NCBI RefSeq assembly: GCF_016925635.1
Contig: NZ_CP070490.1
Location: 1,856,001-1,920,000, forward strand
Source: Lysinibacillus fusiformis
GTDB lineage: Bacteria > Bacillota > Bacilli > Bacillales_A > Planococcaceae
Reading direction: 5' to 3'
DNA: 64,000 nucleotides
A program made the position numbers and the translations under genes. Position 1 is the first letter of the stretch. The number at the start of each line of letters is the position of its first letter. Shown here piece by piece: positions 53,258 to 64,000 of this stretch. The notes under the pieces were generated by a model. That model was not told the origin of the DNA, did no database searches, and saw only the letters and a list, made by a program, of their open reading frames with translations.

Positions 53258-53345
53258 AGAGTCTGCAGGTTTTGCTGGGTAAAATGAGTCTGATCAAACT
53301 TACAGGCATTCGTAGTGATTTACCCAATAGATGCAGATTCTTTTT
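53258..53345 (+). terminator. Long branched terminator after yacD
   Basis: AAGAGTCTGCA (53258-53268) pairs with TGCAGATTCTT (53333-53343), and inside it TGGGTAAA (53277-53284) pairs with TTTACCCA (53320-53327). T residues follow. An unusually long terminator hairpin. Confidence 0.75.
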
Positions 53346-53415
53346 CTTTAGCCGATGATAAAGTTTTTCCTTTTCAACGCAATGATAAATATTCTGAAAA
53401 TATATGCTTTATTTA

Positions 53416-53477
53416 TTGACAATCGAATGGAAAAATTGATAAAATACAAAATAAGTAAAACCTATAAAAATAGTAGG
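53416..53477 (+). promoter_or_regulatory. cysK promoter and a CCTA-N9-TAGG dyad in its leader
   Basis: TTGACA (53416-53421), 18 bp, TAAAAT (53440-53445). The leader contains CCTATAAAAATAGTAGG (53461-53477), a dyad that could be a CymR operator, since CymR with CysK controls sulfur genes in Bacillus. The operator call is inference only. Confidence 0.5.
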
Positions 53478-53497
53478 GATTGGGAGTGGATTAGTAA

Positions 53498-54427
53498 ATG
53501 AGTAGATTAGCAAATTCGGTAGCTGAATTAGTTGGTAAAACACCAATTGTAAAATTAAATCATGCAACAAGTGAAAATGAAGGTACTGTGTATGTAAAAT
53601 TAGAATATTTTAATCCAGGAAGCTCAGTAAAAGACCGCTTAGCTTTAGCGATGATCGAAGCTGCGGAAAAAGACGGGACATTAAAACCTGGTGGCACAAT
53701 TATTGAGCCGACATCTGGTAATACAGGTATTGGTCTTGCAATGATTGCTGCTGCTAAAGGTTATAAAGCCATTTTAGTTATGCCAGAAACGATGAGCTTA
53801 GAGCGTCGTAATTTATTACGTGCTTATGGTGCAGAGCTTGTGTTAACGCCTGGTCCAGCAGGTATGAAGGGGGCAATTGCTAAAGCAGAAGAACTATCTG
53901 CAGAGCATGGCTACTTCCTGCCACAACAGTTTACGAATCCAGCGAACGCAGTAATTCACCGTCTAACAACAGGTCCTGAAATTGTAGAAGCATTTGATGG
54001 CCTAACACTTGATGCATTTGTAGCTGGTGTTGGTACAGGTGGTACAATCACTGGTGCGGGTGCTGTCTTAAAAGAAAAGTATCCAAGCATTGAAATCATT
54101 GCTGTTGAGCCAAAAGATTCACCAGTTCTTTCTGGTGGTCAACCAGGGCCACATAAAATTCAAGGAATTGGCGCTGGATTTGTACCAGCCGTTTTAGATA
54201 CGGAAGTCTATTCTTCAGTATTCCCTGTTGAAAATGAGGTTGCTTTTGAAGTAGCACGTAAAGTAGCACGTGAAGAAGGAATCCTATGTGGTATTTCATC
54301 TGGTGCTGCAATCTATGCTGCAATTGAAGCGGCAAAACGTTTAGGTAAGGGTTCGAATGTTCTTGCTATTGTGCCTTCTAACGGTGAGCGTTACCTATCA
54401 ACACCTTTATATCAATTTGAAGACTAA
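53498..54427 (+). CDS. cysK: Cysteine synthase A (O-acetylserine thiol-lyase)
   Basis: A 309-residue PLP enzyme making cysteine from O-acetylserine and sulfide. The PLP lysine is K45 in [11 protein letters not shown], the substrate loop is [10 protein letters not shown], and the phosphate loop GTGGTITG binds PLP. In B. subtilis the same protein partners CymR as a sulfur sensor. Its own promoter and terminator isolate it from the folate cluster downstream. Confidence 0.97.
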   Translation: MSRLANSVAELVGKTPIVKLNHATSENEGTVYVKLEYFNPGSSVKDRLALAMIEAAEKDGTLKPGGTIIEPTSGNTGIGLAMIAAAKGYKAILVMPETMSLERRNLLRAYGAELVLTPGPAGMKGAIAKAEELSAEHGYFLPQQFTNPANAVIHRLTTGPEIVEAFDGLTLDAFVAGVGTGGTITGAGAVLKEKYPSIEIIAVEPKDSPVLSGGQPGPHKIQGIGAGFVPAVLDTEVYSSVFPVENEVAFEVARKVAREEGILCGISSGAAIYAAIEAAKRLGKGSNVLAIVPSNGERYLSTPLYQFED

Positions 54428-54443
54428 TTAAAGTTTTTTATGT

Positions 54444-54473
54444 AAGGGCTCCTTTATAAAAGGAGTCCTTTTT
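54444..54473 (+). terminator. Terminator after cysK
   Basis: AAGGGCTCCTTT (54444-54455) and AAAGGAGTCCTT (54459-54470, one G-U), then TTT. Confidence 0.85.
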
Positions 54474-54575
54474 AATGCAAAAAAATGGACACTATGAAAA
54501 TTATAAAAATATTCGCTTCTATGTAATAATCAAGTTAAGATGGAATCACATCATATGTTTAAAGGGGAAAATAAC

Positions 54576-55985
54576 TTGAAGACAATACTTACGAAAACAT
54601 TAACGATGGATGCAGATTCATTTTTTTATAGCTATAAAAATCAGACAGAGACTCAGCAAGCACATGTGTTTTTAGAAAGTGGACGTGGTGGACATTTTTC
54701 AATAGCTGCGTGGAATCCATTAGCTACCGCACAATCAGTAGAGGGTGGGCTTTTAGTAAATTGGAGAAATGGTAGACAAGAAGTTTTACAAGGTGAGTCC
54801 CTCGACTTATTGGAAGAGCTTGTGGCGGAATATCGGGTTACTTATAATGCAGAGCTTCCTGTTTTTCAGGGAGGGGCTATTGGATTCGTTGCGTATGATT
54901 ATGCCCGTAAAATTGAGGAGCTTCCTAATACGGCAATAGATGACCTACAAGTACCAGATATCTATTATTATATTTTTGATTGTTGGGCAGTACATGATGT
55001 GAAAACAAATACAGTGACACTTATGAAGCTAGAAGATAATGAGGTCAACTTGGAAGAATGGGCTAACAACTGGCATGTTGCAGCACAGGCTGGATTAGGC
55101 GCGCGCAAATTTGAAAAAACAAATGCTACAGAAGTTATGAATGATGAGAACGAATTACTTGTTTCATTTGCAGGAGCTGATTTCGAGGCAGCGGTTAAAA
55201 AAATACAAACGTATATCGCGCAAGGTGATGTCTTTCAGGTGAATTTATCTGTTCGTCAGTCTAAGAACCTAAATGCAACTGCAATGGATGTCTATGAGGC
55301 ACTTCGAGCGTTTAATCCTTCACCATATATGGCTTATATTGAAGCACCTGATTTTGCTGTTGTTTCTGGATCACCAGAATTATTAGTCAAGCGTCAAGGC
55401 AATGAGTTGTCGACGAGACCAATTGCGGGTACTCGACCAAGAGGAAAATCCGAAGTGGAAGATTTAGCGTTGGCTCAGGAGTTAATTGAAAATGACAAAG
55501 AGCGTGCTGAGCATGTAATGTTAGTGGATTTAGAGCGTAATGATTTAGGCCGAGTATCGGCCTATGGAACAGTGGAAGTGGATGAATTTATGGTCATTGA
55601 GCGCTATTCACATGTCATGCATATCGTTTCAAATGTGCGTGGAGAAATAGCAGAAGGCAAAACGAATGCAGATGTTATTCGCGCAATGTTCCCAGGTGGG
55701 ACAATTACAGGAGCGCCAAAGATCCGCACTATGGAAATTATTGAAGAATTGGAGCCTGTACGACGTGGTTTATATACAGGCTCAATCGGCTGGCTAGGCT
55801 TTACCGGTGATATGGAGTTTAATATTGTGATCCGTACAGCATTTATAAAAGATGGGGTTGCGCATATTCAGGCTGGCGCAGGCATTGTCATTGACTCTGT
55901 TCCCGAAAGAGAGTATCAGGAATCTTTAAACAAAGCGAAGGCAATGTGGCAGGCGAAGGCAATGGCAGAGGAGCGAGCAAAATGA
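54576..55985 (+). CDS. pabB: Aminodeoxychorismate synthase component I
   Basis: With PabA, converts chorismate and glutamine to 4-amino-4-deoxychorismate for folate. The 469-residue protein has the anthranilate-synthase-I fold: [56 protein letters not shown] and [18 protein letters not shown] signatures. TTG 54576 is the start, with AAAGGGG 8 bp upstream, better than ATG 54540. First gene of the pab-fol cluster; it overlaps pabA by 4 bp. Confidence 0.95.
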   Translation: MKTILTKTLTMDADSFFYSYKNQTETQQAHVFLESGRGGHFSIAAWNPLATAQSVEGGLLVNWRNGRQEVLQGESLDLLEELVAEYRVTYNAELPVFQGGAIGFVAYDYARKIEELPNTAIDDLQVPDIYYYIFDCWAVHDVKTNTVTLMKLEDNEVNLEEWANNWHVAAQAGLGARKFEKTNATEVMNDENELLVSFAGADFEAAVKKIQTYIAQGDVFQVNLSVRQSKNLNATAMDVYEALRAFNPSPYMAYIEAPDFAVVSGSPELLVKRQGNELSTRPIAGTRPRGKSEVEDLALAQELIENDKERAEHVMLVDLERNDLGRVSAYGTVEVDEFMVIERYSHVMHIVSNVRGEIAEGKTNADVIRAMFPGGTITGAPKIRTMEIIEELEPVRRGLYTGSIGWLGFTGDMEFNIVIRTAFIKDGVAHIQAGAGIVIDSVPEREYQESLNKAKAMWQAKAMAEERAK

Positions 55986-56563
55986 TTTTAATGATCGACA
56001 ATTATGATTCATTTATTTATAACATCGTCCAATATTTGGGTGAATTTGGTCATGAGATAGTTGTGAAACGTAATGATGTTATGACAGTAGAGGAAATAGA
56101 ACAACTTGCACCTGATATGATTGTTATTTCTCCAGGACCTTGTAGTCCGAATGAGGCGGGTGAAAGCCTGAACATTATTAAATATTTCGCGGGAAATATT
56201 CCGATTTTAGGGGTTTGCCTTGGACATCAGGCACTTGCACAGGTATTTGGTGGCAATGTCATACGAGCGGAACGTCTAATGCATGGTAAGACATCACCCG
56301 TGCTGCATGCAGAAGTAGGTTTGCATAAAGGTATGCCAAATCCATTCCAAGCAACTCGCTATCACTCTCTTATTGTAGAAAAGGAGACATTACCAGCGTG
56401 TCTAGAAGTAACAGCTTGGACAGAAGAGGGAGAAATTATGGGTCTTCGTCATAAAGAATATCCAATTGAGGGTGTACAATATCATCCAGAATCCATTATG
56501 ACGGAGCAAGGGAAAAAACTTCTTCGCCAATTTATAGAGATGTATGTAGAAGGAGTGAAATAG
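55982..56563 (+). CDS. pabA: Aminodeoxychorismate/anthranilate synthase glutaminase subunit
   Basis: A 193-residue class I glutamine amidotransferase. The nucleophile is C79 in GVCLGHQAL, and the His-Glu pair is in [29 protein letters not shown] is the family start. In B. subtilis the equivalent PabA serves both PABA and tryptophan synthesis; whether that holds here depends on a trpG elsewhere. ATG overlaps the pabB stop, and AGGAGCGAG lies upstream. Confidence 0.95.
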   Translation: MILMIDNYDSFIYNIVQYLGEFGHEIVVKRNDVMTVEEIEQLAPDMIVISPGPCSPNEAGESLNIIKYFAGNIPILGVCLGHQALAQVFGGNVIRAERLMHGKTSPVLHAEVGLHKGMPNPFQATRYHSLIVEKETLPACLEVTAWTEEGEIMGLRHKEYPIEGVQYHPESIMTEQGKKLLRQFIEMYVEGVK

Positions 56564-57403
56564 ATGCAGTGCTGGATGAATGGAAACTATATGGCGGCCC
56601 AGGATTTGAGAATTTCGCCATTTGATCATGGGTTTTTATACGGTTTGGGATTTTTTGAAACGTTCCGAACATATAGGGGTCAGGTATTCTGCTGGGAAGA
56701 ACATATGGAAAGATTACAGCATGCTTTATCACAATATCACATTCATTTAACCTATTCTGAAAATGTATTACTTGAGGTTGTACAACAACTAAATCAACTG
56801 GCAGGCGGTCAGGATGGCTACTTCCGTTTAAATGTATCCGCTGGAGAGCATAATATTGGATTACAGCCAACAGAATATAGGCAACCCAATGTCATCGTTT
56901 TTCGCAAGGAACTTCAGGACACACCGCGTGGTACTGAAAAGATTGCACAATGGCTTACTACAACACGCAATACACCTGAACAAGGGGTACGAGTTAAATC
57001 GCATCATTATGGCAACAACGTACTTGGTCGCTTTGAAATGCCATCACTGGCCAAACAAGAAGGTTTCTTTTTAACGGAACAAGGCTATGTGGCTGAAGGT
57101 GTGACATCAAATGTTTTTTGGGTAAAAAATGATATACTATATACGCCTTCCTTGGAGACAGGTATTTTACCAGGGATTATTCGTGCATGGATTATAGAGA
57201 AGGCCAATGCGCTAGATATCGAAGTACAGCAAGGCTTTTATACAAAAGAAGACTTACTACAGAGTACGGAATGCTTCATTACCAATTCAGTACAAGAGCT
57301 TGTGCCTATTAGTAGCTTGGATAACCAGCGATTTTTAGGCAATAAAGGACCTATTTATTCGCTTTTGCATGGGGCATTTATTCAAGAAGTGGAGCAAGGA
57401 TAA
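56564..57403 (+). CDS. pabC: Aminodeoxychorismate lyase
   Basis: A 279-residue fold-type IV PLP enzyme that releases pyruvate from aminodeoxychorismate to give 4-aminobenzoate. DHGFLYGLGFFETFR is the typical start of the family; the PLP lysine is in RVKSHHYGNNVLGRFEM; EGVTSNVFWV and SLETGILPGIIR bind the cofactor phosphate. It is related to branched-chain and D-amino-acid aminotransferases; context decides for PabC. The ATG follows the pabA stop directly. Confidence 0.92.
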   Translation: MQCWMNGNYMAAQDLRISPFDHGFLYGLGFFETFRTYRGQVFCWEEHMERLQHALSQYHIHLTYSENVLLEVVQQLNQLAGGQDGYFRLNVSAGEHNIGLQPTEYRQPNVIVFRKELQDTPRGTEKIAQWLTTTRNTPEQGVRVKSHHYGNNVLGRFEMPSLAKQEGFFLTEQGYVAEGVTSNVFWVKNDILYTPSLETGILPGIIRAWIIEKANALDIEVQQGFYTKEDLLQSTECFITNSVQELVPISSLDNQRFLGNKGPIYSLLHGAFIQEVEQG

Positions 57404-57415
57404 AGGAGCGTTTAC

Positions 57416-58270
57416 ATGCTAGAAAAATATACGAAACCATTAACGATTAATGGTATTACATTAGACTATACACAAGAAACATTTGTTATGGGGATTCTAA
57501 ATGTTACACCAGACTCCTTCTCTGATGGAGGAAAGTATAACAATGTGGTGGCTGCTGTTGCTCAAGCGAAAAAAATGGTAGCTGAAGGAGCAAAAATCAT
57601 TGATGTAGGTGGGGAATCTACACGTCCAGGGTATGAACGAATTTCAGATGAAGAAGAAATTGCACGCATTGTGCCTGTTATTCAAGCATTAGCAAAAGAA
57701 GTAAAGGCCGTTATTTCTGTTGATACGTATAAAGCAAGTGTAGCGCGTGCTGCAATTGAAGCGGGCGCACATATCATCAATGATATTTGGGGAGCGAAAG
57801 CAGAACCAGAAATTGCTCAGGTGGCTGCAGATTTACATGTTCCTATCATTTTAATGCATAATCGCGAAAATATGGATTATGGCGTTGATTTTTGGACGAC
57901 TGCGAAGGCAGATATAGAAAAAAGTATTGCCATCGCACAGCAAGCTGGAGTCCCTGAGCATCATATCATCTTAGATCCAGGTATTGGCTTTGCTAAAAAT
58001 ACTGCACAAAATATAGCTATGATGCAACACTTAACGGAATTAGTGGCTATGGGTTATCCGGTATTATTAGCAACATCACGTAAATCAATGATTGGTAATG
58101 TTTTAAAGCTACCTATTGAGGAGCGTCTTGAAGGGACAAGTGCAACAGTCGCTTATGGAATTGAAAAGGGCTGTCATATGATCAGAGTTCACGATGTAAA
58201 GGAAATGGCGCGTACAACACATATGGCGGATGTATTAGTGGGTAAACGTTTGTTTAAGGAGGAAGCTTGA
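57416..58270 (+). CDS. folP: Dihydropteroate synthase
   Basis: Joins 4-aminobenzoate to dihydropterin pyrophosphate; the sulfonamide target (sul in B. subtilis). The 284-residue TIM barrel has MGILNVTPDSFSDGG, KIIDVGGESTRPG and DPGIGFAKN. It starts 12 bp after pabC, and its end overlaps the folB start by one base. Confidence 0.97.
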   Translation: MLEKYTKPLTINGITLDYTQETFVMGILNVTPDSFSDGGKYNNVVAAVAQAKKMVAEGAKIIDVGGESTRPGYERISDEEEIARIVPVIQALAKEVKAVISVDTYKASVARAAIEAGAHIINDIWGAKAEPEIAQVAADLHVPIILMHNRENMDYGVDFWTTAKADIEKSIAIAQQAGVPEHHIILDPGIGFAKNTAQNIAMMQHLTELVAMGYPVLLATSRKSMIGNVLKLPIEERLEGTSATVAYGIEKGCHMIRVHDVKEMARTTHMADVLVGKRLFKEEA

Positions 58271-58635
58271 TGGATTATATTCATTTAAAGGACATGCAGT
58301 TTTATGGCTATCATGGTGTGTTAGCCGCGGAAACGACTCTAGGTCAACGCTTCCGAGCAAATGTTTCGCTTGCAGTAGATATGACAAAAGCTGGGGAAAC
58401 GGATGATCTTTCTTATACAGTTAATTATGCAGAGGTATATGCGTTATGTCGCGATATTGTAGAAGGCGAACCGTTTAAGCTTATTGAGGCTCTTGTTGTG
58501 AAAATAGCGAATGCAATTTTAGCAACCTATCCGGATAAAGTAGAGGGCGTTCGTGTAGAGCTCATTAAACCAGACCCACCCATTCATGGCTATTACAAAG
58601 AGGTATCTGTTGAGGTAACGAGAGGTGATTTCTAA
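58270..58635 (+). CDS. folB: Dihydroneopterin aldolase
   Basis: A 121-residue enzyme splitting dihydroneopterin into hydroxymethyl-dihydropterin and glycolaldehyde. MQFYGYHGVLAAE carries the catalytic tyrosine region, and VRVELIKPDPPIHGYY ends the fold. ATG 58270 follows AAGGAGGAAGC and uses the A of the folP stop; TTG 58267 is the alternative. Confidence 0.95.
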   Translation: MDYIHLKDMQFYGYHGVLAAETTLGQRFRANVSLAVDMTKAGETDDLSYTVNYAEVYALCRDIVEGEPFKLIEALVVKIANAILATYPDKVEGVRVELIKPDPPIHGYYKEVSVEVTRGDF

Positions 58636-59147
58636 TGAAGGATGTCTATTTATCTATCGGAACAAATATGGGAGAGAGATATGAGAATCTTCAGCACGCA
58701 GTAGCCCTTTTAAAGGAAAAGAAGGAAATTGAGCTAATTCGTGTTTCATCTGTTTATGAAACAGCAGCTGTCGGTTATACGGATCAGGCAGATTTTTTAA
58801 ATATAGCTGTTCATCTAAAAACAGATATATCGTCTGCTGAGATGTTGAAGATTTGCCAAGCAATCGAACAGGAATTAGGGCGTGTAAAAGAATTTCGCTG
58901 GGGCCCACGGGTTATTGACCTTGACATTTTACTTTACAATCAAGAGAATATTGAAACGGAGAGCTTAATTGTTCCTCATCCAAGAATGTATGAGCGAGCA
59001 TTCGTCCTAGTACCACTTATAGAGATTACACCTTCACCACTGGATGAACAGCTACAACAAGCGCATGATCTGTTACAGCAAATGGATTGTGAAAAGGAAG
59101 GCGTGATCTTCTGGAAACTTTTTAATGAGCCTTCAACGGTGAATTAA
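58635..59147 (+). CDS. folK: 2-amino-4-hydroxy-6-hydroxymethyldihydropteridine pyrophosphokinase
   Basis: A 170-residue pterin pyrophosphokinase. LSIGTNMGERYENLQ, VYETAAVGYTDQADFLNIAV and FRWGPRVIDLDILLY, with the two metal-binding aspartates, are the family signatures. It overlaps folB by one base (TAATG). In B. subtilis the small HTH gene yazB comes next; here an 88-bp gap leads to dusB. Confidence 0.96.
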   Translation: MKDVYLSIGTNMGERYENLQHAVALLKEKKEIELIRVSSVYETAAVGYTDQADFLNIAVHLKTDISSAEMLKICQAIEQELGRVKEFRWGPRVIDLDILLYNQENIETESLIVPHPRMYERAFVLVPLIEITPSPLDEQLQQAHDLLQQMDCEKEGVIFWKLFNEPSTVN

Positions 59148-59235
59148 GTAATGGTGTAGGAATGAATTATCAGCGTATAGCATTAACGATAGCTAGAGAA
59201 AAATAGGTAAAGCCTATAGAGGAGGAAGAAAAACG

Positions 59236-60276
59236 TTGGGTCAGTCAACAGAGAAGCCATTTCAAATTGGCGATATTGTCATGGACAATCGAGTAGTATT
59301 AGCGCCAATGGCTGGGATTTGTAACTCTGCTTTCCGATTAACGGTTAAGGAGTTTGGTGCAGGTCTCGTATACGCTGAAATGATTAGTGATAAGGGCATT
59401 GTTCAAAAAAATGAAAAAACATTAGGTATGCTTTATATCGATGAACGTGAAAATCCTCTGTCATTGCAAATCTTTGGTGGGGATAAAGCAACCTTAGTGG
59501 AAGCAGCAAAATATGTGGATGAAAATACAACTGCTGATATTATTGATATCAACATGGGATGCCCTGTTAATAAAATCATAAAATGTGAAGCGGGTGCACG
59601 CTTGCTACTTAATCCAGATAAAGTATATGAAATGGTAGCGGCTGTTGTGGATGCCGTCAAAAAACCAGTTAGCGTAAAAATGCGTATTGGCTGGGACGAA
59701 GAGCATATTTTTGCAATTGAAAATGCCCAAGCTGTTGAGCGGGCAGGTGCATCTGCAGTAGCAGTTCATGGTCGTACACGTGTACAAATGTATGAAGGTA
59801 AAGCGAATTGGGATTACATTCGTCAAGTGAAGGAAAATGTCAGCATTCCTGTGCTTGGTAATGGGGACGTGGAAACACCACAAGACGCGAAACGCATGCT
59901 TGAAACTACAGGTGTAGATGCAGTAATGATTGGACGTGCTGCTTTAGGTAATCCATGGATGATCTACCGTACGGTTCAATACCTAGAAACAGGTGAATTA
60001 AAAGAAGAACCAGGTGTACGTGAAAAAATGGATGTATGTCTATTACACTTTGAACGACTTCTTCAATTAAAAGGAGAAGGAATTGCAGTTCGGGAAATGC
60101 GTAAACATGCATCATGGTATTTAAAAGGGATTCGCGGCAATGGTAAAGCACGCAATGCCATTAACCAAACTGAAACTGCGGCAGAGCTTCGCGCATTGTT
60201 AAATGGTCTTGTACAGGAGTATGAAGAGAGCGAATCTAAATTGATTGTTCCAGAAGCCAAAGAATTAATTATATAG
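59236..60276 (+). CDS. dusB: tRNA-dihydrouridine synthase (DusB family)
   Basis: A 346-residue flavoenzyme that reduces uridines in tRNA D-loops. Seen: VVLAPMAGICNSAFR, the FMN site, the catalytic cysteine in NMGCPVNKIIKCEAGA, KMRIGWDEEH, VHGRTRVQMYEGKANWD and GNGDVETPQDA. The TTG at 59236 has GAGGAGGAAG upstream. It is the yacF of Bacillus, the last gene before lysS. Confidence 0.95.
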   Translation: MGQSTEKPFQIGDIVMDNRVVLAPMAGICNSAFRLTVKEFGAGLVYAEMISDKGIVQKNEKTLGMLYIDERENPLSLQIFGGDKATLVEAAKYVDENTTADIIDINMGCPVNKIIKCEAGARLLLNPDKVYEMVAAVVDAVKKPVSVKMRIGWDEEHIFAIENAQAVERAGASAVAVHGRTRVQMYEGKANWDYIRQVKENVSIPVLGNGDVETPQDAKRMLETTGVDAVMIGRAALGNPWMIYRTVQYLETGELKEEPGVREKMDVCLLHFERLLQLKGEGIAVREMRKHASWYLKGIRGNGKARNAINQTETAAELRALLNGLVQEYEESESKLIVPEAKELII

Positions 60277-60286
60277 ATACATGATG

Positions 60287-60318
60287 GGCGTCTCTACAAT
60301 TTGGTAGAGGCGCCTTTT
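60287..60318 (+). terminator. Terminator after dusB
   Basis: GGCGTCTCTAC (60287-60297) and GTAGAGGCGCC (60304-60314, one G-U), then TTTT. Confidence 0.82.
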
Positions 60319-60450
60319 AGCTGCAACTTTAATTTTTAGAATTATTAATTATTTTGTATTAGGTTGAAAATAAACTGAAACAGATGATTACAGCACTAAA
60401 ATTGTGTACAATAGAAATATTATGGACGTAAACGCGGACAATTTACTTAA

Positions 60451-61956
<1,506 letters not shown>

Positions 61957-62007
61957 TAAATTGTAGTGTAGGTTTTTCATAGAGCTATAAAAGAGCAGTA
62001 ATGTATG

Positions 62008-62047
62008 AAGAGGAGAATTCACAAGATAAGTGAATTCTCTTCTTTTT
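62008..62047 (+). terminator. Terminator after lysS
   Basis: GAGAATTCAC (62013-62022) and GTGAATTCTC (62030-62039), then TTCTTTTT. Confidence 0.88.
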
Positions 62048-62164
62048 GTTCAATGAAAAAAATTAAGTTGTTTAAACGTTGATTAAATTTAGGTTATACT
62101 TTTATAGTTCTATGTTTTTCAATACAATAAGTATAAAAAAGAAGTATTTTATTGGGGGCTTATA

Positions 62165-62446
62165 ATGAATTACAAAATTATTAACAAACAAGTATTTGAA
62201 CAGGCACAATTACGTTCTGTTTCCGATGTTCCATTTACGGAGGAAGAGCTCGAGCATGGTATGAAATTAGTCGTTGCTAAAAAAGACGAGACGCTTACCT
62301 TATATTTAGTGGAAATAGATGGCCACAAGAAATTTGAAGTTCGTTGGGATGATTCTTCTGAAATCTTCAGTGGCTGGTATTCCGCATGGGATAATTTCTT
62401 ATGGTGCTTAAACATAGTCGATCCTCAAAGTAATGACATAAAATAG
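62165..62446 (+). CDS. Small hypothetical protein
   Basis: A 93-residue soluble acidic protein that I do not recognise. It has an ATG with TTGGGGGC about 7 bp upstream and a very strong terminator, so it is probably a real single-gene unit. The middle is beta-rich (MKLVVAKKDETLTLYLVEIDGHKKFEVRW-type alternation) and the end is tryptophan-rich (FSGWYSAWDNFLWC). It lies between lysS and an rRNA operon, a place with no such gene in B. subtilis. Confidence 0.65.
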   Translation: MNYKIINKQVFEQAQLRSVSDVPFTEEELEHGMKLVVAKKDETLTLYLVEIDGHKKFEVRWDDSSEIFSGWYSAWDNFLWCLNIVDPQSNDIK

Positions 62447-62458
62447 GGGCATCTTAGA

Positions 62459-62507
62459 AATAAGCAGGCGCTAAAGTACAGAAGACGTACTTTAGCGCCT
62501 GCTTATT
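62459..62507 (+). terminator. Strong terminator after the small hypothetical gene
   Basis: A perfect 21-bp stem: 62459-62479 pairs with 62487-62507, loop of 7, then TTTTAGG. The longest hairpin in the window, and symmetric enough to work both ways. Confidence 0.88.
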
Positions 62508-62808
62508 TTAGGTTGGGATTGAAGTAACATAGATTGTAGTTACAGTTACAGTTATTATGAAGGAATAAACGATTTTGTATGATTTGTAGTTTTTATCAAG
62601 GAAGAAGGACATCTGTAAAAGAATGATCTCTTATATAAAGTAATGAATTTTGTTAGCTACAACTACCAACTTTAAGAGCTATAAAATTATTAGTATTTTA
62701 ATTTAAAATGTTGAGATTTAATAGAAAGAGATGTATAGTAAAACAAATAATTAAGTAAGAAACGAGAATACGATAATTAAAACTCTCGTAAATGCACAAA
62801 ATAGCTTA

Positions 62809-62842
62809 TAAAATCAATTTTATTAAAATAAAATTGATTTTA
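62809..62842. other. 34-bp AT-rich palindrome upstream of the second rRNA operon
   Basis: TAAAATCAATTTTATT (62809-62824) and AATAAAATTGATTTTA (62827-62842) form 16 perfect pairs around AA. It lies in the 62508-62949 interval, which is very AT-rich and otherwise shows no gene or motif I can name. Confidence 0.6.
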
Positions 62843-62949
62843 TGTAAAAAACACTTGCGAAGTTTTTTATAACGTGATAAATTATTACTTGTCGTTAAGA
62901 CAACGCAATTAACAACATCGAGCTTCAAAAATGAATTTAAAAAAAGATG

Positions 62950-63054
62950 TTGACAGAAATAAATGATTATAATATAATTTAAAAGTTGTCTCTGATAATT
63001 TTTGAAAAACCTTTTTAAAAAAGTGTTGACAACAAAATGAAGAAATGTTATAAT
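62950..63054 (+). promoter_or_regulatory. Tandem sigma-A promoters of the second rRNA operon
   Basis: P1: TTGACA (62950-62955), 17 bp, TATAAT (62973-62978). P2: TTGACA (63026-63031), 17 bp, TATAAT (63049-63054). Both are full consensus with optimal spacing, stronger on paper than those of the first operon. The upstream DNA is A/T-rich, as expected for UP-element-like enhancement. Confidence 0.9.
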
Positions 63055-63082
63055 GTAAAAGTTGCTGTCGAAAGATGGTTAC

Positions 63083-63219
63083 GAAATGAACCTTGAAAAC
63101 TGAACAAGCAAAACGTAATCAATAAAGTTTTAAGTAGCTAGCTTCTGCTAGTGAACGAAACAAAAATTTTGGACATCAAAATTGATGCCAGCAAAACAAT
63201 TTGAGCTAATCAAATTTCT
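63083..63219 (+). promoter_or_regulatory. rRNA leader of the second operon (boxA-like site, processing arm)
   Basis: Nearly identical to 683-819, with a few changes: GCTTCTGCTAG here against GCTTCGGCGAG there, and one A/T change in the A run. Carries the same CCTTGAAAACTGAAC boxA-like site and the left processing arm. Confidence 0.8.

Positions 63220-64000
<781 letters not shown>

Noticed and set aside
62508..62949. CRISPR array or small RNA genes in the AT-rich interval before the second rRNA operon
   Set aside because: No regularly spaced repeats and no promoter-terminator pair enclosing a structured segment were seen; only the palindrome at 62809-62842 stands out.

Overview
The window is a low-GC Firmicute chromosome segment that matches, gene for gene, the region just clockwise of oriC in Bacillus. 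It runs from yaaL-bofA through a complete rRNA operon to lysS and the start of a second rRNA operon. The 16S sequence (seen directly; the genus is my recall, not a search) reads as Lysinibacillus of the sphaericus/fusiformis type. The spore genes (bofA, sspF, spoVG, fin, spoVT, a spoVB-family gene, yabP, yabQ, spoIIE) show an endospore former. Almost every gene is on the + strand, co-directional with replication. The exceptions are abrB, a small membrane-protein gene at 41.6-41.9 kb and a three-gene tRNA cluster at 42.0-42.25 kb.

Layout. 0-0.5 kb: 3' end of yaaL, then bofA. 0.54-5.8 kb: complete 16S-23S-5S operon with tandem promoters, processing stems and terminator, and no tRNA in its spacers. 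5.9-14.2 kb: a CoxG-like gene, a speA/cad-family decarboxylase, tmk, darA, yaaR, holB, ricT, yabA, trmN6, yazA, rsmI. 14.2-21.8 kb: abrB (- strand, with two perfect Spo0A boxes), metG, tatD, yabE, rnmV, rsmA, veg, sspF. 22-31.6 kb: ispE, purR, ridA, spoVG, glmU, prs, an IS3-family insertion with two inverted miniature repeats, ctc/rplY, pth, fin. 31.7-41.5 kb: mfd, spoVT, yabM, yabN, rqcP, yabP, yabQ, divIC, yabR. 41.6-50.4 kb: the small - strand gene, tRNA-Gly/Met/Glu, spoIIE, tilS, hpt, ftsH and an inserted aldo/keto reductase. 50.6-62 kb: coaX, hslO, yacD, cysK, the pabB-pabA-pabC-folP-folB-folK folate cluster, dusB, lysS. 62-64 kb: a small orphan gene, AT-rich DNA, and the promoters, leader and first 781 nt of a second 16S gene.

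How the genes work together. The content is translation (rRNA, tRNA, MetG, LysS, TilS, RsmA, RsmI, TrmN6, DusB, Pth, RnmV, RqcP), replication and repair (Tmk, HolB, YabA, Mfd), precursor supply (Prs, GlmU, IspE, CoaX, CysK, folate and PABA), and the sporulation programme with its switch regulators (AbrB, SpoVG, RicT, Fin, BofA, SpoVT, SpoIIE). Several regulatory sites are legible: SigH at spoVG, Spo0A boxes at abrB, SigG at spoVT, SigF-like at fin and SigB-like at ctc.

I found no convincing new multi-gene system; this is core chromosome. The most unusual structure is at 27.2-29.6 kb. A terminator-like hairpin is present twice, with an inverted pair of ~130 bp repeats between the copies, and the second copy is split in its loop by an IS3-family element flanked by a TTT duplication. 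Removing the IS in silico restores a perfect 11-bp stem. Other points of interest are a decayed-looking csfB/gin-like ORF, a 186-bp miniature element upstream of darA with a shorter relative near coaX, two orphan small genes, and gene losses relative to Bacillus subtilis (xpaC, yaaN, yabG, yabS, yabT, yazB).
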